Assembly (NCBI RefSeq): GCF_014697415.1
Contig: NZ_JACJRT010000004.1
Span: 36,870 to 100,869 of the forward strand
Direction: 5' to 3'
Length of the DNA stretch: 64,000 nt
Source of the DNA: Cyanobium sp. FACHB-13342
GTDB lineage: Bacteria > Cyanobacteriota > Cyanobacteriia > PCC-6307 > Cyanobiaceae
Shown here: in pieces, positions 28,577 to 36,827 of the stretch
Position numbering within the stretch: position 1 is the first letter of the stretch
How the letters are laid out: each line of letters starts with the position of its first letter
Notes under the pieces: model-generated
Databases searched by the model: none
What the model saw: the letters and a program-made list of their open reading frames with translations, nothing else
What the model was told of the DNA's origin: nothing
Position numbers and translations under genes: made by a program

Positions 28577-30040
28577 CTAATGAGGCAGCAAGCGGCTGAG
28601 GCTCACCCAGGGTTCGAGGGCATGGAGCACCTGGCGGCCCCAGCTCCGGCCCCGCAGGCGGCCGTCCAGCACCGCCAGCCTTCCGCCCTGGCGCCGCAGG
28701 CCAGCGACCCCCAGTTGCAGGCGCGTCAGCCCATCGGGAAGGAGGCATTCCCGAAACCAGTCGCGCCCCCCTTGGCGGAGGGCCAACACCCGGGCGGCCG
28801 TGAGGGGGTCCTCCAGGCTGGCAATCGGCAGCAGGCCCACCACGATCTGGCTGGGCAAGGGGAGCCGCTGCTGCTGGGTGAGCCACCAATCCCAGCGCGC
28901 GCAAATGACGCCATTGCCCTCCGGCGCGGTGCTCTCATGCACCACCCGGCTGCCAAATTCCGCCGCCAGGCCACTGGTGAGTCCCAGCCGCAAGCCATCG
29001 TCATCGAGCAGCACCACCGTGAGCCCCGTCTGGCCCAGCACCAGTCGCCTGCCCTGCTCCAAGAGGTGCTGGCCGTAGTGGGGGCTGTTCGGCAGCGGTT
29101 GGCGTAGCGGGGCATAGAGCGGCAGGGGATCGGCCAGGGGGGGATCCCCCAGGGCCACGCTCACATCCGGCTCAAACCCCAGCTCCAGGCCGGGCTGGGG
29201 CTGGCCGGCGGCAGCCCGGGCACTGGCGAGCTGGCCCAGGACCACCGCCCCCCGCTGCTCCAGCAGGCCGCGCAACACGCCGAGGGGCTCCAGGGGTTGG
29301 CGGTGCAGTTGCCACTGCAGCATCTCGGGATTCACCCGGGCCCAGCTGGTCCAGTCATCTCCCTGGGCGGCCAGCCAGGTCGGCCAGGGGTCGGGAAGGG
29401 GGCTCAGCAGCTGCAGCAGGTGCCGCAGGGGCGCTTCGTCTTCCGGGGCGAGGGCGACCAGGTGGTTGGGGTTGCGGGGATGGCTGAGCACCTGGCGGCT
29501 GAGCCGCTCGTGCAACGCCAGCAGGCTGGCTTCCGCCGCGGGTTGCGCCCGGCGCAACTGGTCCCAGTGCTGGGGCGTGACCACCACCTCCAGGGCCTGG
29601 CGCAGGAGGCCATCGAGGTGTTCGGCTTCCGGGATCACCAGTTGCCGCTCCCCCAGGGTTCCCTGCTGCCAGGCCCCCACCAGCTGGCGATGGTTGAGCA
29701 GCCAGACGCGGGCGTGGCTGGGCGGATGGTCACCTTCGAAGCAGGGCAAGGCCAGGCTCGGGTCGGCCCGTCCCAACCGGGGGAGTTCCACCTGCAGCAG
29801 CCGCTGGCGTTGGGCCTCGCTCACCACCAGGGCCAAGGGGCATTCGCTCAGGGCCAGGGGCACCAGCAGGCTGATCCACCAGCTCGGTTCGCAGCCCGGT
29901 GCCAGCCGTACCAGGGTGTGGTCGCTGCGGCGCAGGCTGCGGGCCACCAGCCGGCTGAGGCTCAGGTGGTGGGGCCAGGGTTCGCCGCCCTCACGCTCCA
30001 GCAGGGCCTTGAGTTGCTGGTGGGCGCGGGCTTCGAGCAT
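28577..30040 (-). CDS. DinG/XPD-like helicase homologue with decayed ATPase motifs
   Basis: 487 residues from ATG 30040 (MLEARAHQQLKALLEREGG). The layout recalls DinG: an N-terminal nucleotide-binding half, QLVIPEAEHLDGLL where DinG has DEAH-like Walker B, and a C-terminal stretch LLPDGLTRLQLGVAGLRRQG then AVLDGRLRGRSWGRQVLHAL like the last helicase motifs (LPxAxxRLxQGxGRxIR, VxDxR). Key residues are lost: no GxGKT Walker A is visible (APGCEPS occupies that place), and DEAH is replaced by PEAE. The protein probably does not hydrolyse ATP. Likeness is from motif order, so a different ancestry is possible. Confidence 0.6.
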   Translation of the reverse strand: MLEARAHQQLKALLEREGGEPWPHHLSLSRLVARSLRRSDHTLVRLAPGCEPSWWISLLVPLALSECPLALVVSEAQRQRLLQVELPRLGRADPSLALPCFEGDHPPSHARVWLLNHRQLVGAWQQGTLGERQLVIPEAEHLDGLLRQALEVVVTPQHWDQLRRAQPAAEASLLALHERLSRQVLSHPRNPNHLVALAPEDEAPLRHLLQLLSPLPDPWPTWLAAQGDDWTSWARVNPEMLQWQLHRQPLEPLGVLRGLLEQRGAVVLGQLASARAAAGQPQPGLELGFEPDVSVALGDPPLADPLPLYAPLRQPLPNSPHYGQHLLEQGRRLVLGQTGLTVVLLDDDGLRLGLTSGLAAEFGSRVVHESTAPEGNGVICARWDWWLTQQQRLPLPSQIVVGLLPIASLEDPLTAARVLALRQGGRDWFRECLLPDGLTRLQLGVAGLRRQGGRLAVLDGRLRGRSWGRQVLHALEPWVSLSRLLPH

Positions 30041-30099
30041 TCCCAGGCGTCCAACGGACCCAAATCGTAGGAAGCTGGCTGCATGGCTCCCTCGCCCCG

Positions 30100-31011
30100 A
30101 TGACGTCCGTGCCCGTGCCTTCGCCCCCGGCGTCCGATAGCCCTGCATCTGGCTTCGACCCGATGGCCCCGTGGTGCCAGCACCCCGTGGGGATTGTGGG
30201 TCTGGGCCTGATCGGGGGCTCCCTCGGCCTGGATCTGCAGCACCTTGGCGTGGAGGTGCGGGCCCTGGTGCACCGCGAGGCCACGGCTGAACGGGCCCGT
30301 CAGCGCGGCCTGGCCAGTGCGGTCAGTACCGACCCCGGTGTGCTGGCCCCCTGTGGATTGGTGGTGTTGGCCCTGCCCCTCGATCGTTTGCTGGCCCCGG
30401 CTGCGGAGTTGGTGGCGGCCCTGCCGCCGCAGGCGGTGGTGACGGACGTGGGTTCGGTGAAGGCCCCGGTGCTGGCCAGTTGGTCGGCTCTGGTGCCGCG
30501 CTTTGTGGCGAGCCATCCGATGGCGGGCACCGCCCAGGCTGGGGTGGACGCCGGCCAGCGGGGGCTGTTTCTGGGGAGGCCCTGGGTGGCGACTCCCGAC
30601 CCCTCCACCGATCTTGAGGCCCTGCAGGTGGTGCGCGGTCTGGCCGAGGCCGTGGGCGCCGCCTGGCTCTGCTGCGAGCCGGAGGCCCATGACCAGGCCG
30701 TGGCGCTGATCTCCCACGTGCCGGTGCTGGTGGGCGCGGCCCTGCTGCAGGCTGCCGCCGGGGCGGAAGGCGATCCCGCCCTGAGGCGTCGTCTGGCCTC
30801 GAGTGGCTTTGCCGACACCACCCGAGTGGGTGGGGGCAATCCGGAGCTGGGTACCCTGATGGCCCGCTGCAACCGCTCCGCCGTGCTGGCGGCCTTGGCC
30901 GCGTACCGCCGCGCCCTCGACCAGCTCGAGGGCCAGATTCAGGACGCGGACTGGGTCGCTCTCCAGCAGACGCTCCAGGCTTGCCAGGAGCTGAGGCCCG
31001 AGTTCCTCTAG
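30100..31011 (+). CDS. tyrA: Prephenate/arogenate dehydrogenase
   Basis: NAD(P)-dependent enzyme for tyrosine synthesis; cyanobacterial members prefer arogenate and NADP. Of 303 residues, GIVGLGLIGGSLG (31-43) is the dinucleotide site and SHPMAGT near 139-145 carries the catalytic His. ALISHVPVLVGAALL and the helical C-terminus are typical. An ATG at codon 22 (MAPWCQHPVGIVG) could be the true start. Its TAG shares the bases CTAG with the stop of convergent crtD. Confidence 0.93.
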   Translation: MTSVPVPSPPASDSPASGFDPMAPWCQHPVGIVGLGLIGGSLGLDLQHLGVEVRALVHREATAERARQRGLASAVSTDPGVLAPCGLVVLALPLDRLLAPAAELVAALPPQAVVTDVGSVKAPVLASWSALVPRFVASHPMAGTAQAGVDAGQRGLFLGRPWVATPDPSTDLEALQVVRGLAEAVGAAWLCCEPEAHDQAVALISHVPVLVGAALLQAAAGAEGDPALRRRLASSGFADTTRVGGGNPELGTLMARCNRSAVLAALAAYRRALDQLEGQIQDADWVALQQTLQACQELRPEFL

Positions 31012-32528
31012 GCCAGCTCCAGGGCCCCTCCGCGGGCAGCCAGCAGCTGACGGCTGGCCATCAGGGCCGAGAGGCTCACCCCGGCGGTGCCTTCCCCGGG
31101 GTAGATCCCATCACCGCAGATCCACAGCCCCGGGATGGGCGTTCGGCTGGCCAGGCCGAAGGGGCCGAACCGGCTTGGGTGTTGTCCCTGGCCGCCCACG
31201 TAGCCGAAGGGCCGGCCGGTCCAGCGTTCAAAGCCGCGGGGGGTGGCGGTTTCGCAGTGCAGCCAGGGGTGCTCCGGCAGCTGCAGCAAGGTCCGCAGTC
31301 CCCGTTCCATGCCGGCCTGGGCCCTGGCTTTGCGGGAGGCATAGGCGTCCGGACTGAGCCCGAACCAGGGCTTGGCCTCGGTGAACACACTGGCGATCAC
31401 GGTCGCTTCTCCTTGGGGTGCCCGGCCATCCCCGTCCCGGCTCACGGACACGAACAGGGACCCCGGGTCGTCCCAGGTGCGTTGCAGGTGGGCGGGGCAT
31501 TGGGGCGGCAGGTCGCGGCGGGCTACAGCCCCGTACAGCACCAGGGCGCCGGAGGGTTCGTTCAAGGCGTTCAGCCGCTGCCGGTAGCGCTCGGGCATGG
31601 AGGGCCCCAGCAGGCTGGGCAGGCTCTGGGGGGGTAGGGCCAGCACCACGTCGCGGCCGTGCAGGGCAAAGGCACGATCACCGGGGCCGATGCCCTCCAC
31701 CCGCCAGCAAGGGGCTCCCGCTTCAGCGGGCCCAGGAACCCGATGCACGGCGGTGACCCGGTGGCGGGTGAGCAACTGGCCGCCGGCCTGGCGCAGCCCT
31801 CGCTCGAGCGCGGTGGCCAGGCTCTGCATCGAGCCCTGGAGATGAAAGAGCCCCAGGGGCGCCTGGGCCATGGCCAGCACGGTGGCCCCGTAAAGGGCGG
31901 CGGTGCGGTCGGCGGGTTCCTGGGAGTACAGCTTCAGCTGCAGGTCGAGAAAGCGCTGCAGTCGGGTGTCACCCGCGGCGCCGCAGAGCCGCAACAGATC
32001 GGCGATGGTGGAGCCCACCAGCACCCCGCTCAGCAGGTTGGCCGGGCCCAGGGCCCCGATCAGCTGGGCCAGGTCCCAGGGATGGCGGGGGGGCAGCACC
32101 GGATCCCTGGCGGCGAAGGCCCAGTTCGCCCGGTGCAGGGCTGCACAGAGCTGCCAGAAGCGTTCACTGCCGGGGAACTGGGCACGCCGTTCTGCTTGCC
32201 AACGCTGGGGGTCGCGCCAGAGCTGCACCGGAGGACTGCCATCGCCCAGATCCACCACACAGCCAGGATCCAGCGGGCTGGCCAGGGGGGCCTCAACGCC
32301 CAGGTGTTGGAAGATGCGGGCATGGATGCCGCCTGGCTCCAGCCCCGCCACCTGGGTGGCTCCCACATCAAAGGTGTAGGGCCCGCGGCGGAAGGTGCCG
32401 GCGCAGCCGCCGCTCTGGTGGTGGGCTTCCAGCAGCTGCACCTGCAGGCCTGCTTTGGCGAGCAGGGCCGCGGCGGTGAGGCCGGCGATGCCCGCCCCCA
32501 CCACCACCACTTCGCCGTGTTCCTGCAT
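31008..32528 (-). CDS. crtD: C-3',4' carotenoid desaturase (CrtD-type)
   Basis: FAD-dependent desaturase of the CrtI/CrtH family, 506 residues from ATG 32528. VVVVGAGIAGLTAAALLAKA is the FAD-binding loop; FDVGATQVAGLEPGGIHARI, QWQAERRAQFPGSERFWQL-like sequence and LDLQLKLYSQEPADRTAALY fit the cyanobacterial CrtD group better than CrtH isomerase. The end IPGLWICGDGIYPGEGTAGV is the second FAD contact. In Synechocystis CrtD acts in myxoxanthophyll synthesis; the substrate in picocyanobacteria is less certain. Confidence 0.78.
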   Translation of the reverse strand: MQEHGEVVVVGAGIAGLTAAALLAKAGLQVQLLEAHHQSGGCAGTFRRGPYTFDVGATQVAGLEPGGIHARIFQHLGVEAPLASPLDPGCVVDLGDGSPPVQLWRDPQRWQAERRAQFPGSERFWQLCAALHRANWAFAARDPVLPPRHPWDLAQLIGALGPANLLSGVLVGSTIADLLRLCGAAGDTRLQRFLDLQLKLYSQEPADRTAALYGATVLAMAQAPLGLFHLQGSMQSLATALERGLRQAGGQLLTRHRVTAVHRVPGPAEAGAPCWRVEGIGPGDRAFALHGRDVVLALPPQSLPSLLGPSMPERYRQRLNALNEPSGALVLYGAVARRDLPPQCPAHLQRTWDDPGSLFVSVSRDGDGRAPQGEATVIASVFTEAKPWFGLSPDAYASRKARAQAGMERGLRTLLQLPEHPWLHCETATPRGFERWTGRPFGYVGGQGQHPSRFGPFGLASRTPIPGLWICGDGIYPGEGTAGVSLSALMASRQLLAARGGALELA

Positions 32529-32564
32529 CCCGGCATGCTGGCAGGCGCCTGAGCGGCCCGCGCC

Positions 32565-33470
32565 ATGGCTCCTGCCCCTCCCGAGTGCCTCGTCCGCTGG
32601 TTCCAAAACCAGCTGGGTCAGGCCGTCGTGGGCTGGTCGCCGGTGGCAGGGGGCTGCATCCATCGGGCCTGGCGCCTTGAGTTCGCTGGCGGTGGGCTGG
32701 CCTTTGCCAAGACCAACACCGCCGCCCAACTCCCCCTGCTGGAGGCGGAGGTGCTGGGGCTACGTGCCCTGGCATCCCATGCCCCTCCGGGTCTGGTGAT
32801 TCCCGAGCCCCTGGCCTGGGGCGTGGCGGGTGAGCAGGCCGTGCTGGTGCTGGGCTGGCTCAACTTGGGTGGCCGGCTTGGCGGTGTCGCCGCTCGGCAG
32901 GCCTGGTTCCGGCTTGGTCAAGGACTGGCCGCGTTGCACCGTTCCAGCGCCGTCCATGCCCCGACCGAGGGCTACGGCTGGCCGACCGACAACTTCATCG
33001 GTTCCGCCCCCCAGACCAACAGCTGGCGCCAGGACTGGGGGCTGTTCTTTGCCGACTGCCGTCTGGCCCCCCAGCTGGCCTGGGCGGCCCGGCGGGGCCA
33101 GCCCCTGCGGGGGGGACAGGCCCTGCTGGAGCGGCTGCCCCACTGGTTGGCTGGCCACCGCTGCCAGCCCGCGCTCGTTCACGGGGATCTCTGGAGCGGC
33201 AATGCCGGCCTACTGGCCGACGGAGCCGCTGCAATCTTTGATCCTGCTTGCTACTGGGGGGATCGGGAGGTGGATCTGGCGATGGCCCAGCTGTTCGGCG
33301 GATTTCCGCCGGCCTTTTTCGAGGGCTATGCCGCGGGATGGCCCCTGGAGCCCGATGCCGCGCAGCGGGTTGCGCTCTACAACCTCTATCACCTGCTCAA
33401 CCACGCCAACCTGTTCGGAGGCGACTACCACCGTCAGGCCCAGGCTTCGATCCACGCACTGCTGGCCTAG
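32565..33470 (+). CDS. Fructosamine/ketosamine-3-kinase family protein
   Basis: 301 residues with the aminoglycoside-phosphotransferase fold. Lys49 (FAKTN) is the ATP lysine; HGDLWSGN (206-213) carries the catalytic Asp208 and Asn213; FDPACYWGDREVDLAM contains Asp226 for magnesium. Known relatives phosphorylate sugar adducts on proteins and so repair glycation. ATG 32565 lies 36 bases from divergent crtD. The stop shares CTAG with the CAAD gene. Confidence 0.88.
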   Translation: MAPAPPECLVRWFQNQLGQAVVGWSPVAGGCIHRAWRLEFAGGGLAFAKTNTAAQLPLLEAEVLGLRALASHAPPGLVIPEPLAWGVAGEQAVLVLGWLNLGGRLGGVAARQAWFRLGQGLAALHRSSAVHAPTEGYGWPTDNFIGSAPQTNSWRQDWGLFFADCRLAPQLAWAARRGQPLRGGQALLERLPHWLAGHRCQPALVHGDLWSGNAGLLADGAAAIFDPACYWGDREVDLAMAQLFGGFPPAFFEGYAAGWPLEPDAAQRVALYNLYHLLNHANLFGGDYHRQAQASIHALLA

Positions 33471-33865
33471 CCCAGGTATTCCTTGCGCAGGTTTTGGACC
33501 TTCGCTACCACGGCACCGCGCTTCTCACTGGTGGTGAGGTTCTGCCAGCTCCACTGGCCCACAACCACCAGGCCGAGCAGTTCCAGCAGACCGGGGACCA
33601 CTGGCAGCAGGTTGATGGTGTCCAGCACACCCTTGATCAGGATCTGGGCCACGATCACGGCCACGATCACGCCGGTGGCCTTGCCGATTCGGCCCATCTG
33701 GCTCCAATCCACCTGGTCAAGGGTGGAGTTCACCTTGGCGAGGATGTCGCTGTAGCGCTCGCTGAAGCTGACGTCGGCTTGCCCGGAGGTCGCACCGGCG
33801 TCCACTCCAGGGGCAGGTTCAGTGGCAGTGCCCTGCTCAGCCGCGTCGGTGGTGGTATCGCTCAT
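33467..33865 (-). CDS. CAAD-domain (CurT/CURT1-like) thylakoid membrane protein
   Basis: 132 residues: an acidic, Thr/Ala-rich N-terminal tail (1-35), an amphipathic segment (SERYSDILAKVNSTLDQV), two membrane helices at about 65-83 and 89-108, and a basic C-terminus. This order matches CURT1 proteins, which bend thylakoid membranes; in Synechocystis CurT shapes thylakoid convergence zones. ATG 33865 is the family start. It is divergent from the JAMM gene. Confidence 0.88.
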   Translation of the reverse strand: MSDTTTDAAEQGTATEPAPGVDAGATSGQADVSFSERYSDILAKVNSTLDQVDWSQMGRIGKATGVIVAVIVAQILIKGVLDTINLLPVVPGLLELLGLVVVGQWSWQNLTTSEKRGAVVAKVQNLRKEYLG

Positions 33866-33913
33866 GGACCGGAGTGAGGGGCGGGTGTTTGGATTGCTTC
33901 ATAAGGTATCGGT

Positions 33914-34378
33914 GTGTCCCGCCAACCGCCAGTGCAGCTCAGGGCAGGTCACCGCCTGCTCACCGTTCTGGGCCAGATGCTTGCGTCTGCTGGGCCCCGG
34001 GAAGGGTGTGCCCTCTTGCTGGGACAGCGGCTCGGGGATGTCTGGCGTCTCGACTGGGTTTGGCCCTGCTGCAATGTCTGGCCGGTGCCGGATGAACGCT
34101 GCCGGCACTTCGCGATTGACCCCCGGGAGCAGTTGCTGGCTCAGAAGTGGGGGCGGCAGCGGGGTCTGGAGCTGCTGGGCTCGGCCCATAGTCACCCCAC
34201 CAGCGAGGCCGTGCCCTCTGCCCACGACCGCCGTCTCAGTGCGTTGCCGGCGTTGATGGTGATCCTCGGTGGGGGCAGCCAGGACCAGGTGCCGGCCCAG
34301 GCGCGGCCGCTGCTCGGCTGGTGGATCCCGGAGCCGCCCGCTCGGCCGCAGCGCCTGCCATGGACAATGGAGAGCTGA
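33914..34378 (+). CDS. JAMM/MPN+ metalloprotease
   Basis: 154 residues from GTG 33914. The zinc motif is complete: Glu30, then His92-Ser-His94-Pro and Asp105 in HSHPTSEAVPSAHD. Bacterial relatives (for example Mec of mycobacteria) cut amino acids or adducts from ubiquitin-like sulfur carriers. The next gene, 11 bases downstream, is the E1-like MoeB-rhodanese, which activates such carriers, so a sulfur-carrier cycle is likely. No ThiS/MoaD-like carrier gene is in the window. Confidence 0.88.
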   Translation: MSRQPPVQLRAGHRLLTVLGQMLASAGPREGCALLLGQRLGDVWRLDWVWPCCNVWPVPDERCRHFAIDPREQLLAQKWGRQRGLELLGSAHSHPTSEAVPSAHDRRLSALPALMVILGGGSQDQVPAQARPLLGWWIPEPPARPQRLPWTMES

Positions 34379-34389
34379 TCCCAGCGGCC

Positions 34390-35562
34390 ATGCTTCCTCC
34401 CGATACCAGCGGCGTTCAGCTCAGCCCCGATGAGGTGGCCCGTTTTGCCAGGCACCTGATCCTGCCCGAGGTGGGCATGGAGGGGCAGAAGCGGCTCAAG
34501 GCCGCCTCCGTGCTGTGCGTGGGCACGGGCGGTCTGGGTTCGCCCCTGCTGCTGTATTTGGCCGCCGCCGGCGTGGGCCGCATCGGCATCGTCGATTTCG
34601 ATGTGGTGGACCACTCCAACCTGCAGCGCCAGGTGATCCACGGCACCAGCTGGGTGGGCAAGCCCAAGATCGAATCGGCCAAGGCGCGCATCCTCGAGAT
34701 CAACCCCCACTGCCAGGTGGATCTCTACGAAACGGCGCTCACCAGTGAGAACGCCCTGGAGATCGTCCGCCCCTACGACCTCGTCTGTGACGGCACCGAC
34801 AACTTCCCCACCCGCTACCTGGTGAACGACGCCTGCGTGCTGCTGGGCAAGCCCAACGTGTACGGCTCGATCTTCCGCTTTGAGGGCCAGGCCACCGTCT
34901 TCAACCTGGATGCCGAGAGCCCCAACTACCGCGACCTGTTCCCCGAACCCCCGCCGCCGGGCATGGTGCCCTCCTGCGCCGAGGGCGGCGTGGTGGGCGT
35001 TCTGCCCGGCATCATCGGCGTGATTCAGGCCACCGAGGCGGTCAAGATCATCACCGGCATCGGCACCACCCTCAGCGGCCGGCTGCTGCTGTTCGATGCC
35101 CTGGGCATGAAGTTCCGGGAGCTGAAGCTGCGGCCGAACCCCGAGCGGCCCGTGATCGACAAACTGATTGACTATCAGGAGTTCTGTGGCGTGGGCGGCA
35201 GCGCCCCGGGCCAGGAGGAGGCCGGCGCGGTGGAGAGCATCAGCGTCAGCGAACTGAAAGGGCTGCTCGATGGCGACACCTCGGGGATGGTGCTGATCGA
35301 TGTGCGCAACCCCCCCGAGGCGGAGATCGCCGTGATCCCCGGGGCCGCGTTGATCCCCCTCGATCAGATCGAGAACGGCACGGCCGTGGAACGCATCCAG
35401 CAGCTGGCGGCCGGCAAGACGCTCTACGTGCACTGCAAGCTGGGTGGCCGCAGCGCCAAGGCCCTGATCGCCCTCAAGCGGGCCGGAATCGAGGGCATCA
35501 ACGTGGCAGGTGGCATCGACGCCTGGAGCCAGGAGGTGGATCCGAGCGTGCCCCGTTATTGA
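34390..35562 (+). CDS. moeB: MoeB/ThiF-type adenylyltransferase with C-terminal rhodanese
   Basis: E1-like enzyme that adenylates the C-terminus of a ubiquitin-like sulfur carrier and passes on sulfur. It has 390 residues with VGTGGLGSP (44-52) for ATP, RQVIHGTSWVGKPKIESAK, and DLVCDGTDNFPTRYLVND. The C-terminal rhodanese domain (about 285-390) keeps its catalytic Cys349 in HCKLGGRSAK. ATG 34390 (MLPPDTSGVQLS) fits the cyanobacterial N-terminus; ATG 34360 would overlap the JAMM gene. Closest likeness is to the MoeB group used in molybdopterin synthesis, but sulfur transfer to other pathways is possible. Confidence 0.93.
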   Translation: MLPPDTSGVQLSPDEVARFARHLILPEVGMEGQKRLKAASVLCVGTGGLGSPLLLYLAAAGVGRIGIVDFDVVDHSNLQRQVIHGTSWVGKPKIESAKARILEINPHCQVDLYETALTSENALEIVRPYDLVCDGTDNFPTRYLVNDACVLLGKPNVYGSIFRFEGQATVFNLDAESPNYRDLFPEPPPPGMVPSCAEGGVVGVLPGIIGVIQATEAVKIITGIGTTLSGRLLLFDALGMKFRELKLRPNPERPVIDKLIDYQEFCGVGGSAPGQEEAGAVESISVSELKGLLDGDTSGMVLIDVRNPPEAEIAVIPGAALIPLDQIENGTAVERIQQLAAGKTLYVHCKLGGRSAKALIALKRAGIEGINVAGGIDAWSQEVDPSVPRY

Positions 35563-35600
35563 TCCAGGCCGGCGCCAGGGGCCTCGAGCTTGGGTCCCCC

Positions 35601-36749
35601 TCAGTAATCCACGCCGCGCTTGAGGTCCACACCCCGCTCGGCGTAGTGCTTGTGGCACACCATCTCGGAGTGCACTGAGGCCAGGTCGAAGTAGGCGGGT
35701 CGGTTCTTGCAGCGGCCGGTGAGGATCACCTCGGTTTCGGCCGGCTTGCGCAGCAGGGTCTGCACGATCGGCTCCACCGGCAGGAGCTCCAGATCCACCG
35801 TGGGGTTGATCTCGTCGAGGATCACGGTTTTGTAGAGCCCGCTGGAGATGGCCGCCCGGGCAATTTCCCAGGCCCGTTCCGCCTCCACGTAGTCGATGGG
35901 CTGCTGCTGACCGCGCCAGACGATCGCATCGCGGCCGGAGCGCAGGTGGTCGACCAGGTGGGGATAGCTCTCGCGCAGTGCCGCGATCGCCGCGTCTTCG
36001 GTGTAGCCCGCTCCGCCTTTGAGCCATTGCAGGATCAGCACCCGGTGGCTCTTGTCCTGGGAGATGCCCCGGCCGATGGCCTGCAGACCCTTGCCTAGGG
36101 CGCTGGTGGATTTGCCCTTGCCCTCACCGGTGTAGATCTCCACACCCTCGAGACCGCCGGGGCCCTGGTGGGCCCGCATCTCCGAGTGCAGGTCGGCTAA
36201 TTGCACCAGCTGGCGGGGGGCCCCTCGGCCCGTGCAGATCACTTCCATGCCGGCTGGCTTGGCCGCCAGGGTGCGCGCCACGTCCTCGATGTCCAGCAGG
36301 CCCAGGTCCAGCACGGGGTTGAGTTCGTCGAGCACCACCACCGAATAGAGGTCGCTGGCGATGGCTCCCTTGGCGATGTCCCAGCCCCGCTGGGCTTCCT
36401 GCCGGTCGAAGCGGGTGGCCTCCTCGGCGCTGAAGAACTCCCCGCGGCCGGTGCGCACCTGGTCGATCAGATGGGGGAAACCCTGCTGAAGGGCCTCAAT
36501 GGCCGCATCCTCGTCGTAGGCCCGGCCGGGACCTTTGAGGAAGCGCAGCAGCAGCACCCGGGTGCGTTTCTGCTCGCAGATGCCCAGGCCGATGGTGCGC
36601 AGCACCACCCCTAGGGCCGCCTGGCTCTTGCCCTTGCCATCCCCGTCATAGACGTGAAGTTGGCCATGGGCCCGCTCGTCGCTGCCCGCCGCCGTGCGAA
36701 TGCCGATGCCCCGGCCCGTGCCCCGCTGCGGCGTCTGGGTGCTGCTCAT
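35601..36749 (-). CDS. Tandem CobA/CobO-type cob(I)yrinate adenosyltransferase
   Basis: 382 residues made of two related P-loop domains of the CobA/BtuR/CobO family. Domain 1: DGDGKGKSQAAL at 35-46, VVVLDELNPVLDLGLL at 137-152. Domain 2: GEGKGKSTSALGKGL at 208-222, TVILDEINPTVDLELL further on, and LTGRCKNRPAY. Single-domain CobA adds the adenosyl group to corrinoid cobalt. Both nucleotide loops are intact, so both halves may bind ATP; the corrinoid site of each cannot be judged. Convergent with moeB, divergent from larE. Confidence 0.85.
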   Translation of the reverse strand: MSSTQTPQRGTGRGIGIRTAAGSDERAHGQLHVYDGDGKGKSQAALGVVLRTIGLGICEQKRTRVLLLRFLKGPGRAYDEDAAIEALQQGFPHLIDQVRTGRGEFFSAEEATRFDRQEAQRGWDIAKGAIASDLYSVVVLDELNPVLDLGLLDIEDVARTLAAKPAGMEVICTGRGAPRQLVQLADLHSEMRAHQGPGGLEGVEIYTGEGKGKSTSALGKGLQAIGRGISQDKSHRVLILQWLKGGAGYTEDAAIAALRESYPHLVDHLRSGRDAIVWRGQQQPIDYVEAERAWEIARAAISSGLYKTVILDEINPTVDLELLPVEPIVQTLLRKPAETEVILTGRCKNRPAYFDLASVHSEMVCHKHYAERGVDLKRGVDY

Positions 36750-36827
36750 GGGGCGATGTTACCGGCGCTTCCCGGTTGGGAGTTGCCAGGATCGGGGCAG
36801 GATTCTTGGCCTGATCCCGTTCGCCTG

